Source of the DNA: Bacteroidota bacterium | Lineage (GTDB): Bacteria > Bacteroidota > Ignavibacteria > UBA10030 | Length of the DNA stretch: 64,000 nucleotides | Direction of reading: 5' to 3' | NCBI GenBank assembly: GCA_025454835.1 | Contig: JALONQ010000002.1 | Span: 1 to 64,000, forward strand | In this document: positions 9,858 through 18,811 of the stretch, piece by piece | How positions within the stretch are numbered: the first letter of the stretch is position 1 | Layout: the number at the start of each line of letters is the position of its first letter | The notes under the pieces: model-generated | What the model was told of the DNA's origin: nothing | The model's database searches: none | Seen by the model: the letters and a program-made list of their open reading frames with translations, nothing else | Program-made: the position numbers and the translations under genes

Positions 9858-12626
9858 TTAGGCCGCCTCGACCAACGATTCTTCCGTCACGAGCGCCGCG
9901 GACAAGATCCGCAATAGCGCTTCGGGGTCGAACGGCTTCGAGAGGAACGGCAGAGATTTCAGCAATGCGGCGTTCTCGTCCGAGGTCTTCTCCAGCAACA
10001 GGCCGCTCATCGCCACGATCTTCAGGTCGGCATTGATCTTTGTGAGGGCCCGGATCGTCGAAGCTCCATCGAGGACCGGCATCAGCATGTCGACGAGGAC
10101 GAGCTGGATGAGGTCGCGATGCGCCATGTAGACGGCGAGCGCTTCCGTGCCGTCCGTCGCCGTGAGGACGTTGTAGTTCTTGCCGGTCAGGATGGTCTTG
10201 ATGAGCCCGAGCACGCTTTCTTCATCCTCGACGACGAGGATCGTCTCGCCATGGCCCGACGGGATCTCCTGGGCGGTTGCTTCCACTTCTGCTTGTTCGA
10301 CCTCCGTGGCCGGCAGATACACCTTGAACTGCGTGCCCCGCCCAACCTCGCTCTGGAGGTCGATGAATCCGCCGTGACTCTTCACGATCGTCGTGACGGT
10401 CGCGAGACCGAGACCCGTTCCCTTCCCCGGCTCCTTCGTCGTGAAGAAGGGGTCGAAGATGCGGCTCAAGTTCTCCGGCGAAATGCCCGTGCCGGTGTCG
10501 GCGACGGTCAGAAGAACGTACGGCCCGGGCTTTGCGTCGAGATGGCGGTTGGCCATCTCGGGGCTCAGCGTCAGGTTTTGCATCTCGATACGGAGCGTCC
10601 CGCCGTCGGGCATCGCGTCGCGGGCGTTGATCGACAGGTTCATGAGGACCTGCGACAGCTGCGTTGCATCTCCTTTGACCTGCCACAACTCGGCCGGGCA
10701 TCGCGTCATGATCTTGATCGACGGGTTGACCGTCTCGCGCAGAAACCGCGACAGTTCGTTCACCAGGTGCTTCATCTTCAGCGCCGACCTTTCGCCTTCC
10801 ATGCCGCGGACGAACGAGAGGACCTGCTTCACAATGCCTTCGCCGCGCTTCGCCGTCATCTCGAGCGTCTCGAGGATGGTCTTGGACGACGGGGTCGTGA
10901 GGGCGTCGCGCAGAAGCGGGATGGCCATGCGCATCGGAGCGAGCACGTTGTTCAGGTCGTGCGCGATGCCGCTGGCCAGCGTTCCGATGCTCTCCATCCG
11001 CTGCGCACGAAGGAACTGCCGCTCAAGCTGCTTCTTCTCGGTGATGTCGGTGTTGATCACGAGGACCGACGTCGGCTGCCCGTCTTCGCTGCGCACGAGG
11101 TTCCATCGGCTTTCGACGATGACCGGCTGTCCCTTCTTGTCGACCTGCGTCAGTTCCCCGAACCACAGGCCCGAGCGCATCACCTCCTCGATCGCCGCCT
11201 CAAGGTGGCTCTGCTGTCGTTGGAAGAGGTCCTCGGCTTTCTGCCCCGTGGCCTCGTCCGCCGACCAGCCGTAGATCCGTTCCGCGCTCTTGTTCCAGAA
11301 GATCACCCGGTGGTCCATGTCGAGCTCAAGGATCGCGTCCTGAGCGATGTCGAGGAGCCGCACCTGGTCGCGGATCTTCTCTTCCGCCCGTTTCCGTTCG
11401 ATCGCCATGGCGATCTGCTCGGAGACGTACGAGAGGATATTCTGCTCCGTTTCGCCGAACCGCGTCCCTTCGGCATAGCTGCACACGGCGATAACGCCCG
11501 TGGGACCTTGTGCCGACCGAAGCGGCACACCCAGCCAGTCGATGAACGCCGCCGGCCCGTTCGAGATCGTTCCAGCCGCCAGCAGGCGGCCATACTCTTC
11601 AGAGGAGACGATCATCGGGCGGTTCTGCCGCAGCACATACTCCGCCAGACATCGGCCGGTACTCCGGATGGCCATCGTGTCCTCGTGCTCATCCGAGAAG
11701 TAGGCGAACGACGACTCATCGGAGCTGCCGTTGCGCAGAGCGATGGAGAAGTTGCGGGCGGGCATCAGTTCGCCGACGATCTCGTGGAGACGGCTGAAGA
11801 GATCGATAAGGCTTCCGCCGCTGCTCGTCGCTTCGGAGATGCGGTAGACCGCCCGCTGCAGGGTCTCGGAGCGCTTCCGGTCTGTGATGTCCTGGGCATA
11901 GATCGACAGACCGTCGTCGGCGGGATAGGCGCGCACGTACAGCCACGCACCGAACGCGGGAAAGTACTCTTCGAATTCCGCCGGCACGCCCTCGGTCATC
12001 GCCCGGAAGAGGGCCTTGCGCCCCGGCGACGACTCGGGCATGGGGAACTCATCCCACCAGACCCTCCCCCACAGGTCCTGCCGCGACTTCTGCATCCGTT
12101 TCAGGAAGTCGTCGGACTTCGGGTTGAGATACATCAGATTCCAGTCGCTCGTGACCGCGAAGAAGGCGTCGGTGATGCTCTCGAAGATCGTCAGGGTTCG
12201 CGCCGCCGACCGCTGAAGCTCTTCCTGGAGCAACATCCGTTCCTGCTCGGCCTTCCGCTTGGCGAGGGCGTTATGGATCGCACCCGGCAGCCGCTTGAGA
12301 CTCGTCTTCAGGATGTAGTCGTCCGCCCCCTCCTTCATGCATTCGACGGCGACCTCTTCGCGCTGCGTCCCCGTGACGAGGATGAACGGCACCTTGAGCG
12401 CACGTTCTTTGACGATCTTGAGCGCCTCGAGACCCGAGAACTGCGGCAGCGTGTAGTCCGCGAGGATCACGTCCGGCCGGTCCTCGTCGAGCGCTCGCAG
12501 GAACTTCTTCTTGGTCGCGACGCGCGTGACCTGACACGGGATGTTCGCGTTCATCAGCTCCCGTTCGGTGAGCTCGGCATCGATGGGAATGTCTTCGACG
12601 AGGAGGATGTTGACTCGGTTGTCCAT
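9858..12626 (-). CDS. soluble hybrid histidine kinase (REC-PAS-GAF-PAS-HK-REC)
   Basis: A 922-residue cytoplasmic sensor kinase with no membrane segment. Visible in order: receiver (~6-125, [14 protein letters not shown]), PAS (~150-255), GAF (~265-415), PAS (~425-540), HisKA with phospho-histidine in [14 protein letters not shown], HATPase with the N box [10 protein letters not shown] and G boxes [15 protein letters not shown], and a C-terminal receiver (~795-915, [18 protein letters not shown]). Having receivers at both ends suggests it takes phosphate from, or is gated by, a partner. It follows an Rcp1-like single-receiver gene by 21 bases. Signals would be intracellular small molecules sensed by GAF/PAS. 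Confidence 0.93.
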   Translation of the reverse strand: MDNRVNILLVEDIPIDAELTERELMNANIPCQVTRVATKKKFLRALDEDRPDVILADYTLPQFSGLEALKIVKERALKVPFILVTGTQREEVAVECMKEGADDYILKTSLKRLPGAIHNALAKRKAEQERMLLQEELQRSAARTLTIFESITDAFFAVTSDWNLMYLNPKSDDFLKRMQKSRQDLWGRVWWDEFPMPESSPGRKALFRAMTEGVPAEFEEYFPAFGAWLYVRAYPADDGLSIYAQDITDRKRSETLQRAVYRISEATSSGGSLIDLFSRLHEIVGELMPARNFSIALRNGSSDESSFAYFSDEHEDTMAIRSTGRCLAEYVLRQNRPMIVSSEEYGRLLAAGTISNGPAAFIDWLGVPLRSAQGPTGVIAVCSYAEGTRFGETEQNILSYVSEQIAMAIERKRAEEKIRDQVRLLDIAQDAILELDMDHRVIFWNKSAERIYGWSADEATGQKAEDLFQRQQSHLEAAIEEVMRSGLWFGELTQVDKKGQPVIVESRWNLVRSEDGQPTSVLVINTDITEKKQLERQFLRAQRMESIGTLASGIAHDLNNVLAPMRMAIPLLRDALTTPSSKTILETLEMTAKRGEGIVKQVLSFVRGMEGERSALKMKHLVNELSRFLRETVNPSIKIMTRCPAELWQVKGDATQLSQVLMNLSINARDAMPDGGTLRIEMQNLTLSPEMANRHLDAKPGPYVLLTVADTGTGISPENLSRIFDPFFTTKEPGKGTGLGLATVTTIVKSHGGFIDLQSEVGRGTQFKVYLPATEVEQAEVEATAQEIPSGHGETILVVEDEESVLGLIKTILTGKNYNVLTATDGTEALAVYMAHRDLIQLVLVDMLMPVLDGASTIRALTKINADLKIVAMSGLLLEKTSDENAALLKSLPFLSKPFDPEALLRILSAALVTEESLVEAA

Positions 12627-12647
12627 GGTCGTTCCGTTGAAGGCCGC

Positions 12648-13085
12648 CTAGCGGCTAGCCAGGGTGGTGTTCAATTCGATCCAGTATTGACCCAGGCCGG
12701 CCACGACCCGGGAGAAATCGACAAATTGCAGTGGTTTCACGATGTAGCTGTTGACGCCGAGGTCATAGCAGGAGATGAGGTCGGCCTCCTGTTGCGATGA
12801 GGTCATGACGACGACCGGAATACGGCGCATCCCCGGATGAGATTTCATGCGGTCGAGCACCTGCACGCCGCCGAGCCGCGGCATCTTCAGGTCCAGCAGC
12901 ACGAGACGCAGCGAGTGGTGACCCGACGCGACGTACGCCTCGAGCCAGTTCCACGCTTCGACCCCGTCCGTCACATGGGTCAGGCGGTCGGTGAGCCCGT
13001 GCCGGCGCAGTGTGTGCATCGTCAGGTCCGCATCTTGCGGATCGTCCTCGACGAGCAGGATCTCGGTGTCAGGTAGTGTGGTCAT
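12648..13085 (-). CDS. Rcp1-like single-domain response regulator
   Basis: A 145-residue stand-alone receiver. It has the acidic pocket EDDPQDAD, the phospho-acceptor Asp in LVLLDLKMPRLGG, the conserved T/S in VVMTSSQQEADL and Lys in YIVKPLQF. The long QDADL helix and YDLGVNSYIVKPL motif are typical of Rcp1-type regulators that partner with multi-PAS or phytochrome-like kinases. Its start overlaps the end of cheB by 17 bases and the next gene is a hybrid kinase, so it is a natural phosphorelay partner for that kinase. It is similar in form to the regulator at 28334-28789. Confidence 0.9.
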   Translation of the reverse strand: MTTLPDTEILLVEDDPQDADLTMHTLRRHGLTDRLTHVTDGVEAWNWLEAYVASGHHSLRLVLLDLKMPRLGGVQVLDRMKSHPGMRRIPVVVMTSSQQEADLISCYDLGVNSYIVKPLQFVDFSRVVAGLGQYWIELNTTLASR

Positions 13086-14250
13086 GGGTCGTCTGTTGGT
13101 GCATCAGCGCCGGCCGGGCCGCGCGCTGCGCGACGCCGACAAGGGCCGAAGGGATCTCGTCAAGGCTGAGGACAGCGTCGGCCAAACCGTCGTCGACGGC
13201 AGCACGCGGCATGCCGTAGACGACGCAGGAGGCTTCGTCCTGTGCAAGGATGATGCCGCCTCGATGCTTGATGGACCGCAGGCCGTTGAGTCCGTCCTTT
13301 CCCATCCCGGTCATGATGAGACCGACGACAGGACGCGGCGCCACGGCAGCGAGCGAGAGCATCATCACATCGGCCGACGGCCGGTAGAGCGTCGTCCGGG
13401 GTTCGTCCGACACGACGACGACGATGTCGTCGCGGTCCCGTTCAAAGGTCAAGTGACGACCGCCGGGGGCAACGTACACGGAACCGGCGGAAAGCCGGTC
13501 GCCCGTCGCAGCCTCCTTGACGGCGACGGCACTCACCGAATTCAGCCGCTGCGACATCGTCTGCGTGAAATGCGGCGGCATATGCTGCACCACGACCATC
13601 GGAAGCGGGAATGACGCCGGCAACTGCGGGATCATCTGCAAGAGCGCCAACGGACCTCCGGTGGAAACTCCGACCGCGACCGCCGACAAGCCTGATGAGG
13701 GAATGCTCACCGGCAAAGGTGCCCGGCGGGCCGGGGCCGTTTTGACCGGCTGCTGCCGCTGCCGAAGGGTCTCAAACCGAAGCCGGATGTAGCGGCTCGT
13801 GGCGATCTCGCGCACCTTCGCGATCAACTCGTTGCGGATCTGAAGGATACCGACCGAGACGAACGACATCTCCTTGGAAATGAAATCGACGGCGCCAAGG
13901 TCGAGCGCCTCCATCGTGGCCTGCGCCCCTTCGGTCGTCAGCGAGCTGACCATCAGGACGGGTACCGGATGGTCGCGCATGATGACGCGGAGCGCCGAGA
14001 GACCGTCCATGCCGGGCATCTCGACATCGAGCGTCACGACATCGGGCCGGAGACGGCAGATCTTCTCCAGACCCTCCTGACCGTCTCGGGCCACGCCGAC
14101 CACCCTGATCTCCGGATCGGAATCGAGCATCGAGCTCAGGGCCTTGCGCATGAACGCCGAGTCGTCAATGACCACGACGGTGATGGGCCGCACAAGGCCG
14201 CGTGCCGGAGCCGGTGAGGCCCCCGGGGCGATATGGCCCCGATCGGTCAT
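13069..14250 (-). CDS. cheB: chemotaxis methylesterase/deamidase CheB
   Basis: A 393-residue CheB that removes methyl groups from MCP glutamates and provides adaptation. The N-terminal receiver (~25-145) has VVIDDSAFMRKALS and TLDVEMPGMDG. The C-terminal esterase (~205-385) has the nucleophile Ser in GVSTGGPLAL, the His in VVQHMPPHF and the Asp in GMGKDGLNG. The start at 14250 overlaps the stop of the STAS-like gene as ATGA. An earlier in-frame start would intrude on that gene. It is part of the cheA-centred operon, with cheR further upstream at 18812. Confidence 0.95.
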   Translation of the reverse strand: MTDRGHIAPGASPAPARGLVRPITVVVIDDSAFMRKALSSMLDSDPEIRVVGVARDGQEGLEKICRLRPDVVTLDVEMPGMDGLSALRVIMRDHPVPVLMVSSLTTEGAQATMEALDLGAVDFISKEMSFVSVGILQIRNELIAKVREIATSRYIRLRFETLRQRQQPVKTAPARRAPLPVSIPSSGLSAVAVGVSTGGPLALLQMIPQLPASFPLPMVVVQHMPPHFTQTMSQRLNSVSAVAVKEAATGDRLSAGSVYVAPGGRHLTFERDRDDIVVVVSDEPRTTLYRPSADVMMLSLAAVAPRPVVGLIMTGMGKDGLNGLRSIKHRGGIILAQDEASCVVYGMPRAAVDDGLADAVLSLDEIPSALVGVAQRAARPALMHQQTTHDHTT

Positions 14251-14600
14251 CGCGCCACCCACTCCAACGCTTCGCGTTCCGTCGAGAACGGCACAAGATG
14301 TGGTCCGGCGAGTCGGGCCCACACCCGCACGGCGGCGCGCGAAAACGGGTTCTCGACGACGACCGCCCCGCGCCCCGACTTTGTGCGAAGAACGGCGCGG
14401 GCAAGCCGCAGCACCCGCGTCATCGTTCCGCCTTCAAGTGCCGCTCCATCGAATCGGCAGATGACTGCCACGCCGCTGTCCACACGGTCCATTTCACTGG
14501 CTTGCCGCCGGTAGAGCCGGGCTTTGTGGCGCTGGTCGAGTCCGCGGTAGTCGGCGAACAGGATCGGTTTGTTGCGATAGTGCATCCACGAGACAGGCAT
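14247..14600 (-). CDS. STAS-like small protein in che operon
   Basis: A 117-residue soluble protein between cheA (18-base gap) and cheB (4-base overlap). The pattern KPILFADYRGLD...GVAVICRFDG...GRGAVVVENPFSRAAVRVWARL...LVPFSTEREALEWV resembles SpoIIAA-like/STAS proteins with alternating strands and helices, ending in a typical EAxxWL-like helix. STAS-type proteins often act as phospho-switches or scaffolds in signalling. Here it could tune CheA or CheB, which is inference from position. The frame remains open upstream inside cheA, but the ATG at 14600 avoids overlap and starts the recognisable part. Confidence 0.75.
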   Translation of the reverse strand: MPVSWMHYRNKPILFADYRGLDQRHKARLYRRQASEMDRVDSGVAVICRFDGAALEGGTMTRVLRLARAVLRTKSGRGAVVVENPFSRAAVRVWARLAGPHLVPFSTEREALEWVAR

Positions 14601-14617
14601 GGGCGTCTTCCCTTTGA

Positions 14618-16333
14618 TCAAGCGTTTGCATTCATGTTCATACGACGGTCCTCGCCGGCGCGACCGCCAACGAGCGTCATCAGTTGACCTACGTCGACGA
14701 TCAAGATCGTCCGTCCGTCGCCCAGAATGGTTGACCCGGCGATGCCCGTGGTGTGGCTGAGATAGTCGCCCAACGATTTGATGACGATCTCGCGCTGGCC
14801 CATCATCGCATCGACGACGAGGCCGGTCCGTTGGTCCGCCCACCCGACCACGACGACATAGAGCCATGGGTTTTCGTGCTGCCAGCCGGGCACCTGGAGG
14901 ATCTCTCCGAGCGAGACAAGGGGCAGGACAGAATCGCGCAGACGAATGGTCCACCGTCCGTGGACGGTCTGGAGGTCGTCGCGATGCACTCGGACCACTT
15001 CGAGCACCGAAGCAAGCGGCACGGCGAAGATCTCGCGCGCAACGCGGACCAGCAGACCCTGGATGATGGCCAACGTCAACGGAACCTTGAGCGTGATGAG
15101 TGTGCCATGACCGGGCTGCGACTGGACGTCGATGATGCCCTTCAGGCGGGCGATGTTCGACCGAACGACGTCCATGCCCACGCCTCGTCCGGAGATGGAG
15201 GTGACCGACGCCGCTGTGCTGAATCCGGGGGCGAAGATCAGGTTGATCGCGTCGCGGTCCGTCAAGTCCTTCGATTGGTCTTCGGTGATCATCCCTTTCT
15301 CCACCGCTTTGCGGCGAAGACGCTCCGGGTCGATGCCGCGACCGTCGTCCTCGATGGAGATGACGATGTGGTTCCCCTGGTGTTCCGCATTCACGACGAT
15401 CGTGCCGCGAGGGTCCTTGTGCGACGCTCGGCGCTCGGCCTCGGCTTCGATACCGTGGTCGACGGCGTTGCGGATGAGATGGACGAGCGGGTCGTTGAGC
15501 TCCTCGATGATCGACTTGTCGAGTTCGGTCTCTTCGCCGTAGATCTGAAGATCCACCGGCTTGCCTGTCTCGCGCGCAAGGTCACGGACCAGGCGCGGCA
15601 GACGATTGAACAGTCGGGCGACGGGGACCATGCGCGTCTTCATGACCGCCATTTGGAGCTCGGTGGTGATGAAGTCCACCTGAGTGCTGGCCTCTTGCAG
15701 CTCAGAGGAGCGGCCGGTGTTGGCAGACTCTTGTCCGATGGCGACGGCCGTTTGCGACAGCCGGTTGCGCGCCAGGACCAGCTCGCCGACCAGGTTCATC
15801 AAATGGTCCAGCCGGCTGACGTCCACGCGGATCGTCAGGTCCGAGTTCTTCGGTTCCGCGGCCTTTGCCGCATCCACCGCCTCACCGCCGGACGTCAGCG
15901 CGGAGGCCGACTCGCCCCGGATCTCTCGCTGCAGATGGTCGACGACGACCGACACATCCTGCGGCGACAGGTCCTTTCGCTCCACCGCGGCGACGAGTCT
16001 TCGAAGCTGGTCCGCGGCTTCGAGCATGACGTCCATCATCGACGAACGCACCTGCAGGACGCCCTTGCGCAGCTTGTTCAGCAGGTCCTCGTACTCGTGC
16101 GCCAGCTCTGACACCGCGGTGAAACCGAGGAACGACGACGTCCCTTTGAGCGTGTGGACGCCGCGGAAGATCTTGTTGAGCAGGTCAGCGTCGGCTGGCC
16201 GCTTCTCGAGCTCGACCAGGTCATGGCCGAGAGTCTCGAGGATCTCGCGCGCCTCGACGAGAAAACTTTCGAGGAGTTCGTCGTTCATCGCGTCTGACAG
16301 CGCCGCATTGTTCGGGGAGAGGGTCTCGCTCAT
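14618..16333 (-). CDS. cheA: chemotaxis histidine kinase CheA
   Basis: A 571-residue CheA. An Hpt domain (~15-115) has the phosphorylated His60 in FRGVHTLKGTSSFLG. Next come the dimerisation domain (~175-240, VSRLDHLMNLVGELVLARNRL), the HATPase (~240-425, HLIRNAVDHGIE, DDGRGID, GRGVGMDVV) and a CheW-like P5 domain (~430-565). There is no P2 regulator-docking domain between Hpt and dimerisation, so CheY and CheB probably bind the kinase core directly. Gaps to neighbours are 9-17 bases. It would couple the two MCPs through CheW at the inner membrane. Confidence 0.96.
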   Translation of the reverse strand: MSETLSPNNAALSDAMNDELLESFLVEAREILETLGHDLVELEKRPADADLLNKIFRGVHTLKGTSSFLGFTAVSELAHEYEDLLNKLRKGVLQVRSSMMDVMLEAADQLRRLVAAVERKDLSPQDVSVVVDHLQREIRGESASALTSGGEAVDAAKAAEPKNSDLTIRVDVSRLDHLMNLVGELVLARNRLSQTAVAIGQESANTGRSSELQEASTQVDFITTELQMAVMKTRMVPVARLFNRLPRLVRDLARETGKPVDLQIYGEETELDKSIIEELNDPLVHLIRNAVDHGIEAEAERRASHKDPRGTIVVNAEHQGNHIVISIEDDGRGIDPERLRRKAVEKGMITEDQSKDLTDRDAINLIFAPGFSTAASVTSISGRGVGMDVVRSNIARLKGIIDVQSQPGHGTLITLKVPLTLAIIQGLLVRVAREIFAVPLASVLEVVRVHRDDLQTVHGRWTIRLRDSVLPLVSLGEILQVPGWQHENPWLYVVVVGWADQRTGLVVDAMMGQREIVIKSLGDYLSHTTGIAGSTILGDGRTILIVDVGQLMTLVGGRAGEDRRMNMNANA

Positions 16334-16342
16334 GACAGTGTC

Positions 16343-16981
16343 TCAGGACGGGTCTTGCGCTGATCGACCTTGTTCGCGAAACTGACGAACGACGTCGTCG
16401 ATCCGCTCCTGCGTCTCGGTGGATTTCAGATAGGACGCGTTCTTGTCGAACGCCACCACGGCGCCGGCTGTCGGCAGGGTCACTGTCGGCACGATCAGGC
16501 GGTCGCGAAGCTCCGTCCCCTCGAAGTAGCTCAGTTCATGCATCAGCTCGAGCCGGACCGATTCGATCAGATGATTGGCGGCGGCGATCTTCTGCGCCGT
16601 GATGTCTTGTACCTGCAATGCCATCGTGATGTTCATCGTATCTTGCCGGACCTCGGCGAGCGTGCCCTGCACCGACGTGGCCAGGTCGGCCTGACCGTTC
16701 ACCGATCCGTACGACATACGAGCCACGGCCTCTTCGACCGTTTCGATCTTGTGCGACATCATGTCGAGCACATTGAGGATCTCGACCGTGGCCATTTCCG
16801 TCGCCTGCGTCACAGTAGACAATTGGATGGCGGCCTTCGGGATCTTGTTCGAGCTCTCTTCGATGGCGCCTTTGATGCGGTCGAGGAGGTCGATCACCTT
16901 GTGCAGGGCGATGACGACGCTCTCGACGGCGCCGGTGGGCGTCGTCGTGCTCATCGTGGACTCAGCGTTCAGGGTTTCCAT
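16343..16981 (-). CDS. CheZ-like CheY-P phosphatase, copy 2
   Basis: A 212-residue, mostly helical protein. The segment NITMALQVQDITAQKIAAANHLIESV (20 residues at its core, from ~117) matches the CheZ active-site helix, with Asp126 and Gln130 at the D-x-x-x-Q spacing that CheZ uses to hydrolyse aspartyl-phosphate. The G of the common DxTGQ is Ala here. The C-terminal end (RIDDVVRQFREQ) may be an amphipathic CheY-binding tail. It is adjacent to a second CheZ-like gene upstream and to cheA downstream. A GGAG 9 bases before 16981 supports this start. Confidence 0.78.
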   Translation of the reverse strand: METLNAESTMSTTTPTGAVESVVIALHKVIDLLDRIKGAIEESSNKIPKAAIQLSTVTQATEMATVEILNVLDMMSHKIETVEEAVARMSYGSVNGQADLATSVQGTLAEVRQDTMNITMALQVQDITAQKIAAANHLIESVRLELMHELSYFEGTELRDRLIVPTVTLPTAGAVVAFDKNASYLKSTETQERIDDVVRQFREQGRSAQDPS

Positions 16982-17002
16982 ACGGTTGTGCTCCGATGCG
17001 GC

Positions 17003-17761
17003 TCAGGGGTTGGACCGAAGATCGCCGCTGCGCGCTTTCGCGAGGAGCGCTTCGACCATGCGCTTCCGTTCGTCCGCACCGACGAATCCCTGCGGCGGGA
17101 CGGCGGCATCAGCGGGGGCAACGGGTTCCGGCGATTCGACCGGCGCCGCTTCGCCGATGTCAGCAACCAACCGGCGCAGCACATCGCCGACGGCCTGCAT
17201 GAGACCGATGACCGACGCGATCTGCTGGCCCGTGATGTCCTGCACCTGTTGCGCCATCATGACGTTCGTGCAATCATCGCTCAGCTGTTCAAGGCTGGCG
17301 CTCAAGGCGGAGGAAGGCTGGAGGGCTGAGATGCTCTGCCGATGAAGGTCCCAGGCCGACAACAGCGAGGTCAGGTCGGTGTCGGCGGGCAGCTTCGCCG
17401 CGATCGTGTCGATGGCGGCGTGAACGTCGCGCGACGACTCGACGAGGTTCTCGGCACCGAGATGGCTGCGCACCTGCCGCTTGAGGTCCTCGACCTGATT
17501 CATCATGCGGTCGACCGTGTTGAGGATGTCGTTCGACGCTTTCTCCGACGACAGGTTGACACGCTCGAGTTGGGCCGTCGCTTTCGGCAGACGCTCCGAC
17601 GTGATCGCCGACAACGAACGGATCCCGTCGACGAGCGGACCGATCTGCTGCACGAAAGATCCGACCTCTTCGAGCGCGGGCAGTGTCTTCTGACCGAACT
17701 CGAAGAAGACCTTCAGCTCCGAAGCTTTTTCAAGGATGCCGTCAAGCTCTTGGGCATTCAT
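17003..17761 (-). CDS. CheZ-like CheY-P phosphatase, copy 1
   Basis: A 252-residue helical-bundle protein with the motif MMAQQVQDITGQQIASVIGLM. Asp175 and Gln179 are in the same D-x-T-G-Q arrangement as the catalytic residues of E. coli CheZ. The preceding ~165 residues are long amphipathic helices. A Pro/Ala/Val linker (~200-225) leads to a terminal helix RKRMVEALLAKARS that could be the CheY-capturing tail. It lies 40 bases after cheY and 21 bases before the paralogous copy 2. Presumably it ends the CheY-P signal. Having two copies is unusual. Confidence 0.8.
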   Translation of the reverse strand: MNAQELDGILEKASELKVFFEFGQKTLPALEEVGSFVQQIGPLVDGIRSLSAITSERLPKATAQLERVNLSSEKASNDILNTVDRMMNQVEDLKRQVRSHLGAENLVESSRDVHAAIDTIAAKLPADTDLTSLLSAWDLHRQSISALQPSSALSASLEQLSDDCTNVMMAQQVQDITGQQIASVIGLMQAVGDVLRRLVADIGEAAPVESPEPVAPADAAVPPQGFVGADERKRMVEALLAKARSGDLRSNP

Positions 17762-17801
17762 AGTGGTCTCGTGTGAATGGCGGACTTCAATCAGGATCGG
17801 T

Positions 17802-18194
17802 TCAGGCGGCGTTGACGGACGTGACCTTCACGATCTCGTCGATCTTGTCCTTGAGCTCCTGCGGCGTGAAGGGCTTCACGATGTAGCTGTTCACTTTCGC
17901 TTGCAGCGCCTCGATGACGTCCGACTCTGTTCCGCGCGTCGTGATCATGAGGATCGGAAGCTCCGCCGTTGCGCTGGCATTCCGAACTTCCTTCGTGAAG
18001 TCGAGTCCGTTCATCTCCGGCATATTCCAGTCGGTGATGATGAAGTCGATCGCCACGGCGGCAAGCTTGTCGAGAGCCTCCTTGCCGTTGGCAGCTTCGA
18101 CGACCTCGGAGTAGCCGATGGTCTTGAGAGTGTTGGTAATGATCCGGCGGATGGTGATCGAGTCATCCACCACCAGAAATTTCATCGATGCCAT
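17802..18194 (-). CDS. cheY: chemotaxis response regulator CheY
   Basis: A 130-residue single receiver: FLVVDDSITIRRIITNTLK, phospho-acceptor Asp in FIITDWNMPEMNG, the switch Thr in ILMITTRGTESD and Lys in YIVKPFTPQEL. The N-terminal DDSITIRRIITNTL and NTLKTIGY motifs are those of bona fide CheY proteins that act with CheA. It heads the cheY-cheZ-cheZ-cheA-cheB segment. The 226-base gap before it holds a TAGGA-type palindrome at 18318-18331, so it probably has its own promoter. The start at 18194 gives a CheY of normal length. Confidence 0.93.
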   Translation of the reverse strand: MASMKFLVVDDSITIRRIITNTLKTIGYSEVVEAANGKEALDKLAAVAIDFIITDWNMPEMNGLDFTKEVRNASATAELPILMITTRGTESDVIEALQAKVNSYIVKPFTPQELKDKIDEIVKVTSVNAA

Positions 18195-18265
18195 GTGAGG
18201 CCCTTTCGATCGAGAGGTGAGCGTGGTCAGCATGATCGCACGAAGATCGCGTCGTCTGTGGATGC

Positions 18266-18331
18266 AACATACACATCGCGTCGTCCCGTGAGTATCGGCC
18301 CGTTCTTGATTCGCGGGTGGGAATTTTCCTA
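18266..18331 (-). promoter_or_regulatory. candidate activated promoter with TAGGA-N4-TCCTA box ahead of cheY
   Basis: The 14-mer at 18318-18331 reads TGGGAATTTTCCTA, one base from the palindrome TAGGA-N4-TCCTA seen at 32771 and in 25869-26194. On the minus strand a TATGTT (-10-like, 18271-18266) follows without a good -35. With a start near 18259 the box is centred about 65 bases upstream, as for class I activators. The promoter itself is inferred. The rest of the 18195-18420 gap shows nothing else clear. Confidence 0.5.
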
Positions 18332-18420
18332 CGAGGGGTCGGGTCTGGGACGAGGGTCGGTCGGGCCTCTGTCCCATGGCAGGGGGCGACGCAAAGGGCG
18401 ATTTTGCCCGAAAATCGAGC

Positions 18421-18807
18421 CTAGGGGGCTGGCTGCGGGTGGTCGGCGAGCAGGCGGCGGACTTCTGCACAGACCTGCTCCCGACTGAAGGGTTTTTCGA
18501 GGTAGGCAAAGGCTCCGAGCTCGCGCCCCAGCTCTTTTTCCGGCTGATCGGTGATGGACGAGAGGATGATGACCGGAAGGTCTCGGTAGGCGTCTGACGA
18601 GCGGAGATTTCGAATGAGCTCAAATCCGTCCATCTCCGGCATGTTGAGGTCTGTGATCACCAGGTCGACTGGCTCTAGCGGCAGGCGCTCCAGCGCCTCC
18701 ATGCCGTCGCAGGCGGTGACCACCCGGATCCCCTCCAGTTGCAAGGCGGCCGAGACGAATTTTCGCACCGTCGCCGAATCATCCACCACTAGGACCACGT
18801 TCTTCAT
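18421..18807 (-). CDS. single-domain response regulator (CheY-like)
   Basis: A 128-residue receiver: VVLVVDDSATVRKFVSAAL, phospho-acceptor Asp in LVITDLNMPEMDGFEL, Ser in VIILSSITDQPEKELG and Lys in FAYLEKPFSREQV. It is a second CheY-type protein in the same operon, 4 bases after cheR and before the gap that leads to cheY. It could be a phosphate sink or feed a different output, since the residues after the conserved Lys differ from those of CheY. It has no DNA-binding domain. Confidence 0.9.
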   Translation of the reverse strand: MKNVVLVVDDSATVRKFVSAALQLEGIRVVTACDGMEALERLPLEPVDLVITDLNMPEMDGFELIRNLRSSDAYRDLPVIILSSITDQPEKELGRELGAFAYLEKPFSREQVCAEVRRLLADHPQPAP

Positions 18808-18811
18808 GGCG

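Noticed and set aside
10119-12800. Very long open frame (893 codons) on the plus strand opposite the hybrid kinase
   Set aside because: The minus strand has a clear kinase here. The plus-strand translation is Arg/Asp/Leu-rich with no family pattern, as expected from GC-rich antisense.
14753-16111. 452-codon open frame opposite cheA
   Set aside because: Antisense shadow of a conserved kinase; low-complexity basic/acidic composition.
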